A DNA stretch of 64,000 nt from Symbiodinium natans (taxonomy: Eukaryota; Sar; Dinophyceae; Suessiales; Symbiodiniaceae). The stretch covers positions 301,731 through 365,730 of the forward strand of contig CAJNDS010002384.1 of assembly GCA_905221605.1 (NCBI GenBank). The letters are read 5' to 3'. The notes beneath the pieces are model-generated. The model saw only the letters and a program-made list of their open reading frames with translations. It was not told the origin of the DNA and did no database searches. The translations under genes were made by a program, and so were the position numbers. This document shows, in pieces, positions 34,801-41,885 of this stretch; within the stretch, counting starts at the first letter, position 1, and each line of letters opens with the position of its first letter.

Positions 34801-35886
34801 CTTCACCCCCCAGATGTATCGCGACGCGCTTGCAGCAGCAGGAAAAGAGTTGGGGCTGGAGGGACTTCATCCCTACCAACTCCGGCACGGAGGGGCGGCA
34901 GAGGACCTGAACTCGAAGGAGCGGGACTACAACGCCGTGAAGGCGCGAGGACGGTGGCAGACCGACCAGTCAGTGAGACGATACGGCAAGATAGGGAAGA
35001 TCCAGAAAATCCTCAACCAGTTATCGTCCGGCGATCTGGCGTACTGTCGATGGTCACTCCACAATATGGAGCAGGTGTTCAAGGGTCGGATGGCTCCTCG
35101 CTAAATCAGCGCATGAGCAGTGATGTTTTCAGACTCTCACCCCTGCCGCAACGGTTTGCCCTCGAGGTGTTCGCCGGGACGGCTCGTGTGACTACTGCTT
35201 TGATTAACGCCGGCGTCCCTTGTTTTCCAATTGACATTTGTCTTTTCAATGGACATGATGTTCTTAACAGTGAAGTTGAGCACAAAATTCTATCCTGGAT
35301 CAGGTCGGGCCGTATCTTATTTATTTGGCTGGGAATGCCGAGCACTTCTTTCTCTCGAACTAGGCAGCATGACAGTTTTGGCCCTGCGCCAGTGCGAAGC
35401 GATAGCGCTCCCGAAGGGCTAAACGGGCTCAGCCTTGCCGACAAAAAGAAGGTGGTCACAGGAAATCGACTTCTGTATTTCACGCTCCGAGTGATTCGTA
35501 CATGTCATTCTTTTCAGGTGCCCTATGCTGTTGAGAACCCACGTTTTAGCAGAGCTTGGGATATGAGATGTATGCAGCGTTTCATTTCTCAATGTCATCC
35601 AGGTTGGGTCGTGTTTGATTTCTGTCAGTACGGGGAGCCGTGGCGCAAACCTACTGGACTACTTTTTCAGCACATTGATTTCTCAGCACTCCATGCCGAG
35701 TGCCATCCCCAGCAAGGATTTTGCAGTCATTCCAAACGTCCACACATCTGCCTGAAAGGACGTGTTGAGCAGGGCAGCCTCCTCACGCTGAAGGCTCAGC
35801 CTTATCCGTATGCTCTCGCCACAGTGGTGGCAGATGTGGTGGCCAAGGCCCTACGGGGGTACGGGAACAGGGGGCTCACATTTTGA
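31840..35886 (+). CDS. RT - RNase H - (overprinted segment) - C5-methyltransferase-like polyprotein
   Basis: 1348 residues from the first ATG at 31840; the frame is open from 31780. RT motifs: the motif A aspartate is at residue 241 (SDIQDCFYACF), motif B is VLPMGFNWSFYLVQ, and motif C is YCDN at 344-347, with Asn in place of the second Asp. RNase H: Asp498 (ATDASPEGYGV), Asp631 (VDNMALAFAVTKGR) and WVPSEWNVADGPSR at about 671-684. Residues about 685-1090 are a hydrophilic Gly/Arg/Glu-rich stretch that overlaps the tyrosine recombinase in another frame. The C-terminal domain looks like a cytosine-C5 methyltransferase: EVFAGTARV (motif I, 1109 on), GMPSTSFS (motif IV, 1166 on, Ser1168 where Cys is expected), AVENP (motif VI) and QYGEPWRKPT (motif VIII). 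The stop lies inside repeat B1. The MTase could instead start at its own ATG (35113), eight bases after the recombinase stop. Confidence 0.85.
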   Translation: MKRVNLAIAALNTLFFGGEGRFQSSRAASMEQLPRAQFEAVKGLVQKIRNFGAPPPDACRQGALAALRAPASGYSIPEAGVGDVVDMQLGALSLPSGTVAGVDLSSQLPKPLREMVNNFEDWLLRDADSWAQVSHLASSLRPYNDPSLNRRSGYLQFLKHLRQCGILGLSTRVRGRVGAFTVAKKDKVVNGQKVKRQRLVLDCRQVNLQFKTPPHVELGSLSALTELELGDSQCLYTSGSDIQDCFYACFLPKGLEEFFCLASDLTPDEAAEVFGGYAYEYSQRDRVSPCITVLPMGFNWSFYLVQKLHEGASLDALQIPRSQLVLDGYPAPPVAGDAVISMPYCDNVHCMGSSAEACGQGEMKICDRLVEMGFTLHEHEPPSLVFPTLGGVIDGERGEIRTTASRAWNLIFAFEYLIENVVTTDLVQRLLGHAMVVCVLNRCGISVFRRLYDFIEKADSPRRLTREEASECRVFVGLIPLLVGDLRRGWSQTITATDASPEGYGVCERECGVEDVRSVGKWSERWRFRRLPPEEWQPRRRATGLNPFSDISTGGASGETSDPLEYVSNELFPEVPFSLMEPEAWHTVLMGRWRVASEHITLKEGRALVLAARRLARNSNNRRKKHLVIVDNMALAFAVTKGRATNFALLRIIQQLSALSLLGDFQLRVRWVPSEWNVADGPSRGRILPSSQDELGTSKQPANISSKPEDPNEGDSRELIGKCAENREQASQEGHSEGAGLGVRFKNGDYQERASFGREAREAQESGKTCPEEPVVLLRDEECFNGGGGPVPDVLQEIREFLPGARSFKARGRDGRRVPHGLLGPPLLRGEGVERGGENGGRGRVLLPRQQGADSQESQSPQGLAEGITAGQSFATSFVSGVWNHHGPVEETAQADGPDGVTLFRCVSPPRRGIHPDEEGLRGTRSRGWEPVCNARHRDSGHRGFYARQGGSLRQHHLVEQQGSAVAGGAHQGACPHAKQEGRSPFRLHPPDVSRRACSSRKRVGAGGTSSLPTPARRGGRGPELEGAGLQRREGARTVADRPVSETIRQDREDPENPQPVIVRRSGVLSMVTPQYGAGVQGSDGSSLNQRMSSDVFRLSPLPQRFALEVFAGTARVTTALINAGVPCFPIDICLFNGHDVLNSEVEHKILSWIRSGRILFIWLGMPSTSFSRTRQHDSFGPAPVRSDSAPEGLNGLSLADKKKVVTGNRLLYFTLRVIRTCHSFQVPYAVENPRFSRAWDMRCMQRFISQCHPGWVVFDFCQYGEPWRKPTGLLFQHIDFSALHAECHPQQGFCSHSKRPHICLKGRVEQGSLLTLKAQPYPYALATVVADVVAKALRGYGNRGLTF
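33869..35104 (+). CDS. Tyrosine recombinase of the retrotransposon (overlapping frame)
   Basis: 411 residues from the ATG at 33869, which lies within the codons of the RNase H NVAD motif and one base offset from the RT frame. The basic N-terminus leads to a core-binding domain (VADQYLTYFKKFESFCREQG), then the catalytic domain: Arg233 in DAYLRPGEAF, box II HPYQLRHGGA with Arg339, Trp363 in RGRWQTDQSVRRYGK and nucleophile Tyr372. The residue three before Arg339 is Tyr, not the usual His, but a His lies at 334. The enzyme should circularise or integrate cDNA by recombination at the split repeats. It ends TAA at 35102-35104; the MTase ATG follows after eight bases. The RT-RH-MTase frame stays open throughout, so about 1.2 kb is open in both frames. 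Confidence 0.87.
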   Translation: MSRTGRAVDASSRVLKMSWGPRSSQPTSVRNLKIPMKATPGSSSASALKTGNKPVKKAIQKERVLVSASKMATTKSARALAVKRERPKNLGKLAQKNQLSFLEMKSVSTEVADQYLTYFKKFESFCREQGVSKLAAGTVDVYLTDYLDLLFFEGKGLSEAEKTVAGVEFYCPDSKGRIPRSRRALKGWRKESPPASRLPLPLLVVCGIIMVLLRRRLRQMALMVLLCFDAYLRPGEAFTLMKKDYVAPVRGAGSQYAMHAIVIRDIEDSTPDKVGVFDNTILLNSKGRLWLGELIKELAHMRSKKDDLLFDFTPQMYRDALAAAGKELGLEGLHPYQLRHGGAAEDLNSKERDYNAVKARGRWQTDQSVRRYGKIGKIQKILNQLSSGDLAYCRWSLHNMEQVFKGRMAPR

Positions 35887-36043
35887 TCATCGATTGCGGT
35901 GATCTTGATCTGATCTCGATCTTTACCTCCCGATGAGGGCCTGAGAGCCCAAATGATTGCGATGATTTCTTTTCCAAACACGCTGCAACGATCAAGTGTG
36001 CATCTGGCCAAAAGTCTGTGATGCGGCCTGCATGTAGTCATTA
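35867..36043 (+). repeat. Split direct repeat B1
   Basis: 177 bases from ACAGGGGGCTCACATTTTGA to GCATGTAGTCATTA. It matches B2 (36142-36318) with no difference noticed. It contains the polyprotein stop and overlaps the start of A2 by ATTA. The minus-strand frames here are repeat shadows. Confidence 0.96.
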
Positions 36044-36119
36044 GTTCTGCTTGCAGGGAGGTGACGTATGCTGCTGCATGAAAATGTGTGGCCGTCTCTT
36101 CTTAAGTGTTTCAGGTGGT
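36040..36119 (+). repeat. Split direct repeat A2
   Basis: 80 bases matching A1 (29942-30021), between B1 and a 22-base spacer (CCGCCATCCACCCCGCCTCC...) that leads to B2. Confidence 0.95.
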
Positions 36120-36141
36120 CCGCCATCCACCCCGCCTCCAC

Positions 36142-36318
36142 ACAGGGGGCTCACATTTTGATCATCGATTGCGGTGATCTTGATCTGATCTCGATCTTTA
36201 CCTCCCGATGAGGGCCTGAGAGCCCAAATGATTGCGATGATTTCTTTTCCAAACACGCTGCAACGATCAAGTGTGCATCTGGCCAAAAGTCTGTGATGCG
36301 GCCTGCATGTAGTCATTA
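36142..36318 (+). repeat. Split direct repeat B2 (right terminus)
   Basis: 177 bases matching B1. It ends ...GTAGTCATTA; the next bases, TTACGGGGGC, are mitochondrial-like flank. Confidence 0.95.
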
Positions 36319-36505
36319 TTACGGGGGCTCTCTCTATCTTTCTTATAATGCCCCCTTTAATACTAATAATAATACGCTTACAAGACGAAGAGAACAGAGT
36401 GAACGCAGTAAATTAATACGGTTATAAGTGAATGAAATAAGCGCATGAACCGTATTAATATTAGTGCGTAAACTCGTGAACGAAGCCCGGGGTAATAATA
36501 ATATT
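36319..36505. other. Mitochondrial-derived (NUMT) segment, left part
   Basis: AT-rich sequence with stem-loops, unlike the GC-rich elements beside it. GGGGGCTC...ATGCCCCC pair at about 36323-36356, and TTAATACGGTT (36413 on) pairs with AACCGTATTAA (36448 on). AACAGAGTGAACGCAG here resembles AACAAAGTGAATGCAG at 40673-40688, just before cob. Dinoflagellate mitochondrial DNA is known for such inverted-repeat spacers. It is contiguous in origin with 40584-42010, separated by the LINE insertion. Confidence 0.65.
36491..36505. repeat. Target-site duplication of the LINE, left copy
   Basis: GGTAATAATAATATT, identical to 40569-40583, and followed by the element's T run (its poly-A tail on the minus strand). 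Confidence 0.9.
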
Positions 36506-36572
36506 TTTTTTTGCGACCGCCGAAAGCGTCCCGAGTCCCTACGACGTCAGCTACCTAGACTCCTACGGAGCG

Positions 36573-39128
36573 CTAGCGAAGCGGCAGCCGACTGGGGGCG
36601 CTCGCACTCGCCAGGTCGAGCACGTCGCTCAACGGGAGCGTGTCTGGCGCGCCAGGCAGCGGCGGCATTGTCCAGACGCCAAGCGCGGAGCTGGCGACTG
36701 CTCGCTGCAGGGCAACCGACAACACACTCCACCAGCGGCGCGCCCAGCCCTGGGCGGCTGAGGCGCGCAAGGGTGGCGGGGCGCGCTGGACGCGGAGCCG
36801 GAGCAGGGTGCGGAGGAACTGTTGGCACTCGTCGCTCCATCGGCCCCCTACTTCAGCAGCGAGGACAACCAGCCGCTGAGGCCCCCCTCGCGTCAGCTCC
36901 GGGTACCGTGCCACCTTGCGCCTGCGTGCCGTAACAAGCGCGACCCCCGCCCGAGCGTCGGCCCCGGGGACGGGCCGACCAGTGCGAGTGAGAGGGGAGA
37001 CGAGCGTTGCGTCGCAGCACAAGGCCTCGCCGTTGGTCGTTGCCCCGTACACAACGAAGTCGAGGCGGCGACGGTCGTCGGCCCGGACGTGCGCCGCTGT
37101 GGTGCGCGACAGCCACTGCTGCGGCACGACCCGACCCTCAGGACCGACTGCCTCGCGGGCGACCTGGATCCACGCCCTCTCCACGACGAATCCGCGTCGA
37201 GGCAGCAGACCCGTGCGGGGGCAGACGAGGTGGTGGTCTCCACACGCATCGACCTCGCCCCCACAACCATATCGGCCTGCCGCTCCACAGCGCCGGTCCG
37301 TGAGGGGCAGGGGCAAGCGAAGGCGGCGCCGCATTGCGACGTGCATGAGGTCCGGTGCGAGGGTGGACGCCGCATCCGAAGGTATCGCGGCTAGCCACAT
37401 ACCGGCATGCGGACCGGATTGAGAGTGGAGGAGGGCTCGAGCGGCAGGAGCCAAGGCCGGTAGCAACGTGCGTTCTCGGAAGGAAGTGTGAAGTGCGAGA
37501 ACGGCATGTCGCTGCCAACCAGGGCTTCCGAGGCCGAGTTCACCCTCAGCCGCTGGGACGTCAGCGCCTCGGGCGCAAGATTCCCAGTCGGGTCTGCTCT
37601 CCCAGCCCTCCGCAGTAAGCTGGTGCGCCGCCTCCGCAGCCGCGTGCAGGCAAGGTGCCGACGGTGCGCCCTCGAGCTCGCGCACGAGCCTGTCCGCTGC
37701 GTCGGGGTAACGTTGGCGCAACACCGGGAGCGCATCTGCCCACGCCGCCCAGTATGCTGCCGGTGCTACCCGCTCAGCTGCCAAGAGGCCTAGACCTCCC
37801 AGGCTCGGCGGCAAAAAAGCAACGCTGCGAGCAGCCGCCCAGGCGTCCCCTTCGCCGGGCCCCTGGTCGCCCAGCAGACCTTGAACGACGGCCCAGACCG
37901 CGTCGTCGTGAGCGCGAGCGTACGGCAGTATGTCTGCAGGGGGGATGTTGCGGAGCAGATGCTGGGCGCGGGGCGCCGCGCAAAAAGCGAGCAACAACCA
38001 GGCGCTCTGGAGGTCGGGGAGGCGCTCTAGTTTCCGGAGCAAGTCGTCCTGGGCAGCAAGGCGGTCAGCGGCCTGGGCGGCGACGAAGTCGGGGTGACCG
38101 ATGGGCACTCCCAGGGCGACGAAGCCACGCTGCGCTGGGGGCAGGTTGCCACACCAAACGTCCCGGCCCAGGTCGTCGATGCCGGGCGGGGCATCCCCGC
38201 CTGCCGCGTTGTAGACTCGCGTCTTGCCCAGGTTGGCCTCGACCCCCGCGCCTCGCTCGACCTCGCCGGTAACAACATGCAGGAGCGGCGCTGCGCGGTC
38301 CGGCCGTGTGACGACGTAGAGGTCGTCCAGGAAAGCGGCGAGGCGCTCCGTGGGCTGCAGGGAAGCACTCGCCGCCACTAGCGAGTCGTGCTGGCCAAGG
38401 GCGTAAAACCCCGGCGCCAAGGGGTCGCCCTGCTCGACGCCTTCAGCTTGCGCGATCTCGTGCACACGCCCCTCGTCGTCCCACCACAGGTACGTGGAAG
38501 TACGCGCGTACATGGCACGGGCGAAGGGCACAAGCGCCGGGACCGTATCGCGCAGTTTGGCAAGTATGGTTGCGCGGCTGATGGTGTCGTAAGCGCTGCG
38601 CCCATCCAGGGAGATGACCGTGGCCTGCGGGTCGAGTTCAACAGCCGCACGAAGCATCGCCGCCAAGCTGTCGGTACCGGCACGAGTCTGCAGCGCGAAC
38701 TGAAACGGCCGGGTGGCTGAATCAAGCTCCCCACTGAACGCGCGTGCGAGTGCGCGGGAAACGAGGCGCCGAAACACGTCCCCTGTGGCGATGCCGCGGA
38801 CACCTCCGTTGGGTTTCCGGAGGGCAGTCAGCCGCGAAAGGGCCATGGCGTCCAGCGCTACTTGCGGGGCTTGCGCGCGGGCGGCGACGTTCACTGCGTA
38901 AGTAAAGGCTTCGAGCGCCGCCGCATCGTCCAGGAGCAGCTTGTAGAGCTCCACGGTTGCGCCCGAGAGGCCTGCGGCCGAGCCGCGCTTGGAAGTGCGC
39001 AAGGCCTCCCCAACCTGGTGCGTCGACAAAAGAACCTCCTCGGCAGGCCTGAACTGCAGAACCTCGGGGGCTGTGGCACGCAGCGGGTGCGGCGGGCGCC
39101 TCGCCGGGTCCGTCAGCGCCGCAAGCGT
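36573..39128 (-). CDS. LINE protein, C-terminal part (reverse transcriptase and endonuclease)
   Basis: About 850 residues that continue the protein after the one-base shift (LAALTDPARRP...). RT motifs in order are ALRKPNGGVRGIATGDVFRR, VISLDGRSAYDTIS (catalytic Asp), GVEQGDPLAPGFYALGQHD and AAFLDDLYVVTRP (two catalytic Asp). The C-terminal part has CGAAGRYGCGGEVDACGDHH followed by VCPRTG (CCHC type), then WIQVAREAVG, DDRRRLDFVVYG and CCDATLVSPLTR, matching a PD-(D/E)XK-like nuclease. The tail is EVGGRWSDE...RRWWSVLSVALQRAV. It ends TAG at 36573-36575 with about 60 bases of 3' UTR. It would act in target-primed reverse transcription. Confidence 0.9.
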   Translation of the reverse strand, partial: TLAALTDPARRPPHPLRATAPEVLQFRPAEEVLLSTHQVGEALRTSKRGSAAGLSGATVELYKLLLDDAAALEAFTYAVNVAARAQAPQVALDAMALSRLTALRKPNGGVRGIATGDVFRRLVSRALARAFSGELDSATRPFQFALQTRAGTDSLAAMLRAAVELDPQATVISLDGRSAYDTISRATILAKLRDTVPALVPFARAMYARTSTYLWWDDEGRVHEIAQAEGVEQGDPLAPGFYALGQHDSLVAASASLQPTERLAAFLDDLYVVTRPDRAAPLLHVVTGEVERGAGVEANLGKTRVYNAAGGDAPPGIDDLGRDVWCGNLPPAQRGFVALGVPIGHPDFVAAQAADRLAAQDDLLRKLERLPDLQSAWLLLAFCAAPRAQHLLRNIPPADILPYARAHDDAVWAVVQGLLGDQGPGEGDAWAAARSVAFLPPSLGGLGLLAAERVAPAAYWAAWADALPVLRQRYPDAADRLVRELEGAPSAPCLHAAAEAAHQLTAEGWESRPDWESCARGADVPAAEGELGLGSPGWQRHAVLALHTSFRERTLLPALAPAARALLHSQSGPHAGMWLAAIPSDAASTLAPDLMHVAMRRRLRLPLPLTDRRCGAAGRYGCGGEVDACGDHHLVCPRTGLLPRRGFVVERAWIQVAREAVGPEGRVVPQQWLSRTTAAHVRADDRRRLDFVVYGATTNGEALCCDATLVSPLTRTGRPVPGADARAGVALVTARRRKVARYPELTRGGPQRLVVLAAEVGGRWSDECQQFLRTLLRLRVQRAPPPLRASAAQGWARRWWSVLSVALQRAVASSALGVWTMPPLPGAPDTLPLSDVLDLASASAPSRLPLR

Positions 39129-40566
39129 TTTCGGCATTGCCGGGGGCGAGGGCCTCCGAGGTCAGCACTTGGCGTGCGCGCGAAAGTTCGCCTCGCCGGA
39201 CTTTGGCACAGGCTGTGGCTGCACGTGTCTCCTCGGTGTCCTCGCTGCGACGACGGGGGCGTGCTTGCTCGCGCACCGCCACGCATTGGGCGTGCAACGC
39301 GTCCAAGCGGCCTTGGCGGAGCAGCTCAAGCCGGTGCAGGAGAGCTGCACGGCCTTCGGATCCTGACTGAATGGAACGCGCGAGGAGCAGCCGCGGCAAC
39401 AGGAGGAAGAGCTTCCACGCCCGAACTCGCGCCACCTCGTCGCGACCTTCGTGCGCAGCGCGGATCGCCTCAAGCGCACCGACGAGTGCTTGGCGCACAC
39501 CGGCGACGAGAAACCGCGGCACAGTCTGAAGCGTGGGAACCGGGCTGCGAAACTCGGCAAGGAGGTCCAGGGTATCGAGCCATCTACCGGCCTCACGCGT
39601 GAGGGTAGCAGAGGTACCGGCAGGGCGTGCCGCCGGGGCGGCCGCAGCTCCCTCCGTTCCGTCGCTGTCTGCAGCCGCACGGTCCTCCTCCAGCGTCGGG
39701 TGGCCAGGTGGAGCGGGTGCAGCACTCGCGTTCTCGCGTTCGCAGCCGTGGCGCGAAGGTGCCTCCGCTGCGCCGGGCGCGTCGGCAGCACCCGTCAGCC
39801 CGCCAGCGGGATCGGGCGGTGGGCTGCGCGGCCGTTGGCGGAAGCGATCGGAATGTCGATCCACCTCTAGCGCGAACGCCTGGCCGCCGTAGCACTGCAG
39901 CAGAGCCTCTTGCACAGTGGCTATCAGGTAGCCGTCGGGCTCACACAACTGGCGGACTGCCCAGCCGACATGGACGAGGGCGCTGTTGGGCAGGCCTGCA
40001 TGTTCGAGGCGCTGAAGGAGGTCCGGCAAGTGACGGACATGAGCCGGGGCCGCCTCGGTTGCATGCCTGACCGCTTCCGCGAGCACCTGGGGCGCAACCG
40101 GACTCGACAGCATCAACAACCGTCGGGCCGGTTCCCACCAGTCTGCTGCCCGAGGGTCGGCACGCCAAGCCTCAACAGCAGGAGACGCGAGGTCGGCAGC
40201 GGCAGCCTGCAGCAGCGGCACGTACAACCAGGAATTGGTGGCCTCCTGTACGTGACCCATGGGCGGTCCCCGTGAGAGCCAGTATGCTCCCCTGCTCGCT
40301 GGGGGGGGAGCGGTTGCCTCGCGAGGCGCCGGAAGCGTGCCACGCGACACTGGCGGGGCGAAAGCACGGGCCGATCCAGCACAAGCTGGCGTGCAGCTGA
40401 GCTGCCCCTGTCCAGTCGCGCGGTCGTACTCCCATTGCAGCGCACGTCCGCAGTGGCCACACGGCTGCCCTGCCTCTGCCGGGACGTCGAGGTCCGCGAA
40501 CCTGACTTCCTGCGCGCACCCGTGGCAAACCCAACTCGGTCGCCACGCCGCTATGCCCGCCGCATG
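39129..40566 (-). CDS. LINE protein, N-terminal part (Cys-cluster domain to start of RT)
   Basis: The frame is open from the element edge at 40566, but without an ATG. It begins RHAAGIAAWRPSWVCHGC, then a second pair (PCGHCGRALQWEYDR) and a third (LSCTPACAG), a zinc-ribbon-like arrangement expected to bind nucleic acid. A Pro/Ala-rich linker follows, then helical sequence ending in KVRRGELSRARQVLTSEALA, the conserved stretch just before the RT domain in this family (from memory). The frame breaks at the AAAA run (39128-39131 on the plus strand); dropping one A would restore the reading into the C-terminal part. Confidence 0.82.
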
Positions 40567-40568
40567 CC

Positions 40569-40583
40569 GGTAATAATAATATT
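40569..40583. repeat. Target-site duplication of the LINE, right copy
   Basis: GGTAATAATAATATT, identical to 36491-36505. The sequence resumes as AAAACTACGTAGAG, which is mitochondrial-like. Confidence 0.9.
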
Positions 40584-40704
40584 AAAACTACGTAGAGAGT
40601 GCATTATTTATTATATTATAACGAGCCCGCGAGGCATGAATATAATGAATAAGGCATGAACGAAGTACAGGAACAAAGTGAATGCAGCATATTTTGTATT
40701 ACTA

Positions 40705-41878
40705 ATGAAATCTCATTTACAATCATATCCTTGTCCTTTGATCATAAATTGTTTTTGGAATATTGGTTTTTTATTAAGGATTACTATTTTATTACAAATT
40801 ATTACAGGAATCTTCTTAGGTTTACATTATACATCAGATATTCATTCAGCATATTTTTCTCTTTTTTCTTTTAATTAGAGAAATATATTATGGATGGTGT
40901 TTACGTTATCTTCATTCTAATGGTGTATCATTTGTCTTTCTTTTTATATTTCTTCCTCTTGGCAGAGCTATATCTTATGCTTCATATTTTTATAATCCAA
41001 ATACTTGGTTTTCTGGGATTATTATTTACTTCTTCTTAATGGGAACAGCATTTATGGGTTATGTTTTACCTTTAGGACAAATGAGTTTATGAGGAGTTAC
41101 AGTAATTACAAATTTATTATCTCCATTTCCATCTTCAATAGAATGGCTTTGTGGAGGACATTATATATACAATCCAACATTAAAGAGGTTCTTTGTCTTT
41201 CATTTTCTATTTTCATTTATTCTTTGTGCTTTTCTTCTTTTTCATATTTTTAATCTACATTTTCTATCTTCTAATAATCCTTTAAGGAATTCCACTAATA
41301 ATAAAATAGCATTTTTTCCTTTCATTATTAGTAAAGATTTCTATGGAAAGATATTAATTCTCCATCTATATCTTCTTCAAATTCATTTCGGCTTCTCTTT
41401 TTTCTCACATCCAGATAATGCATTAGAAGCATGTGGATTACTTACTCCTTTACATATAGTACCTGAATGGTATTTCTTATGCCAATATGCTATGTTAAAA
41501 GCTGTACCAAATAAAAATGCAGGATTCATTATCTTATGTACTTCTATCTTCATCCTATTTTACTTTATGAGAAGTCTTTCAATGTCATTCTATTTTATAA
41601 TTAAGACGTCCAGTAGATTTAATGGTTTTTATCTGTGCTTTTGGTTTCTTTCACTTTTTTCTTTTATTTGGATAGGTGGTCAATTTCCTGTAGACAACTT
41701 TCTATCTTATGGTCGTATCTTGACATTACATTATTATCTTCTTATTTTCTGGTGTGTACTTCGTTGTGTTCTTTCGCTCAGTATATTCGCTCTTTCACAC
41801 ACTTCATACTATTATTCTATTATCTGTACACGCGGCAATAAGTTTATTCGTGAAGCCGCGATAATAATTATATTGTAA
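40705..41878 (+). pseudogene. cob: Apocytochrome b copy in the NUMT
   Basis: Starts MKSHLQSYPCPL at 40705 and runs through [20 protein letters not shown]. After a one-base surplus in the T run at 40862-40867, it continues in the next frame with [70 protein letters not shown] region, HIVPEWYFLCQYAMLKAVPN and FLSYGRILTL. An in-frame TGA (41090-41092) stands where cob has a conserved Trp (QMS-L/F-W-G). The b-heme ligand His expected in an HIGRG motif reads PLGRA. The last 25-30 residues diverge into spacer. In the organelle, cob encodes the complex III cytochrome; this nuclear copy should not be functional. Dinoflagellate mitochondrial mRNAs are edited, so some differences could be unedited genomic positions. 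Confidence 0.85.
41831..41860. repeat. Mitochondrial-type stem-loop (CGCGGC/GCCGCG)
   Basis: CGCGGC at 41831-41836 pairs with GCCGCG at 41855-41860, just downstream of cob. It resembles the GC-clasped hairpins of dinoflagellate mitochondrial spacers. Confidence 0.7.
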
Positions 41879-41885
41879 GGGCTTA

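Larger units (their letters stand above)
29942..36318 (+). mobile_element. Tyrosine-recombinase (DIRS/PAT/Ngaro-like) retrotransposon, near complete
   Basis: About 6.4 kb with order A1 - ORF0 - gag-like ORF - RT/RNase H/MTase-like ORF with an internal overlapping tyrosine recombinase - B1 - A2 - B2. Split direct repeats of the A1...B1A2B2 form are established hallmarks of PAT and Ngaro elements; classical DIRS elements instead have inverted termini. A tyrosine recombinase replaces the integrase, and no target-site duplication is expected or seen. All main frames are open, so the copy looks recent. B1 and A2 share the bases (A)TTA at their junction, and the outer ends carry the same bases (ATTAG at the left, CATTA at the right), as expected for recombination through a short common crossover. 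Assignment to a named clade needs a phylogeny. Confidence 0.88.
36506..40568 (-). mobile_element. R2-like non-LTR retrotransposon (LINE) inserted in the NUMT
   Basis: A 4063-base element on the minus strand. It has a short poly-A tail (Ts at 36506-36512), identical 15-base target-site duplications and one long coding region that begins at the element edge. It encodes N-terminal zinc-finger-like Cys clusters, a reverse transcriptase with an intact FLDD motif, a CCHC-type Cys/His motif and a C-terminal PD-(D/E)XK-like endonuclease, the architecture of R2/R4-type elements. One single-base frameshift in an A4 run is the only coding break seen. The 5' edge lacks an in-frame ATG, so the element may be slightly truncated. 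Confidence 0.9.

Noticed and set aside
33900-35100. Treating the RT-frame translation here as a folded domain
   Set aside because: It is low complexity and offset by one base from the recombinase; it may be a translated linker but shows no domain of its own.
35802-36316. Two minus-strand ORFs with identical N-termini
   Set aside because: They are shadows of the B1 and B2 repeats of the retrotransposon.
36464-37422. Plus-strand ORFs within the LINE
   Set aside because: They are antisense shadows of the high-GC RT/endonuclease coding sequence on the minus strand, which carries the motifs.
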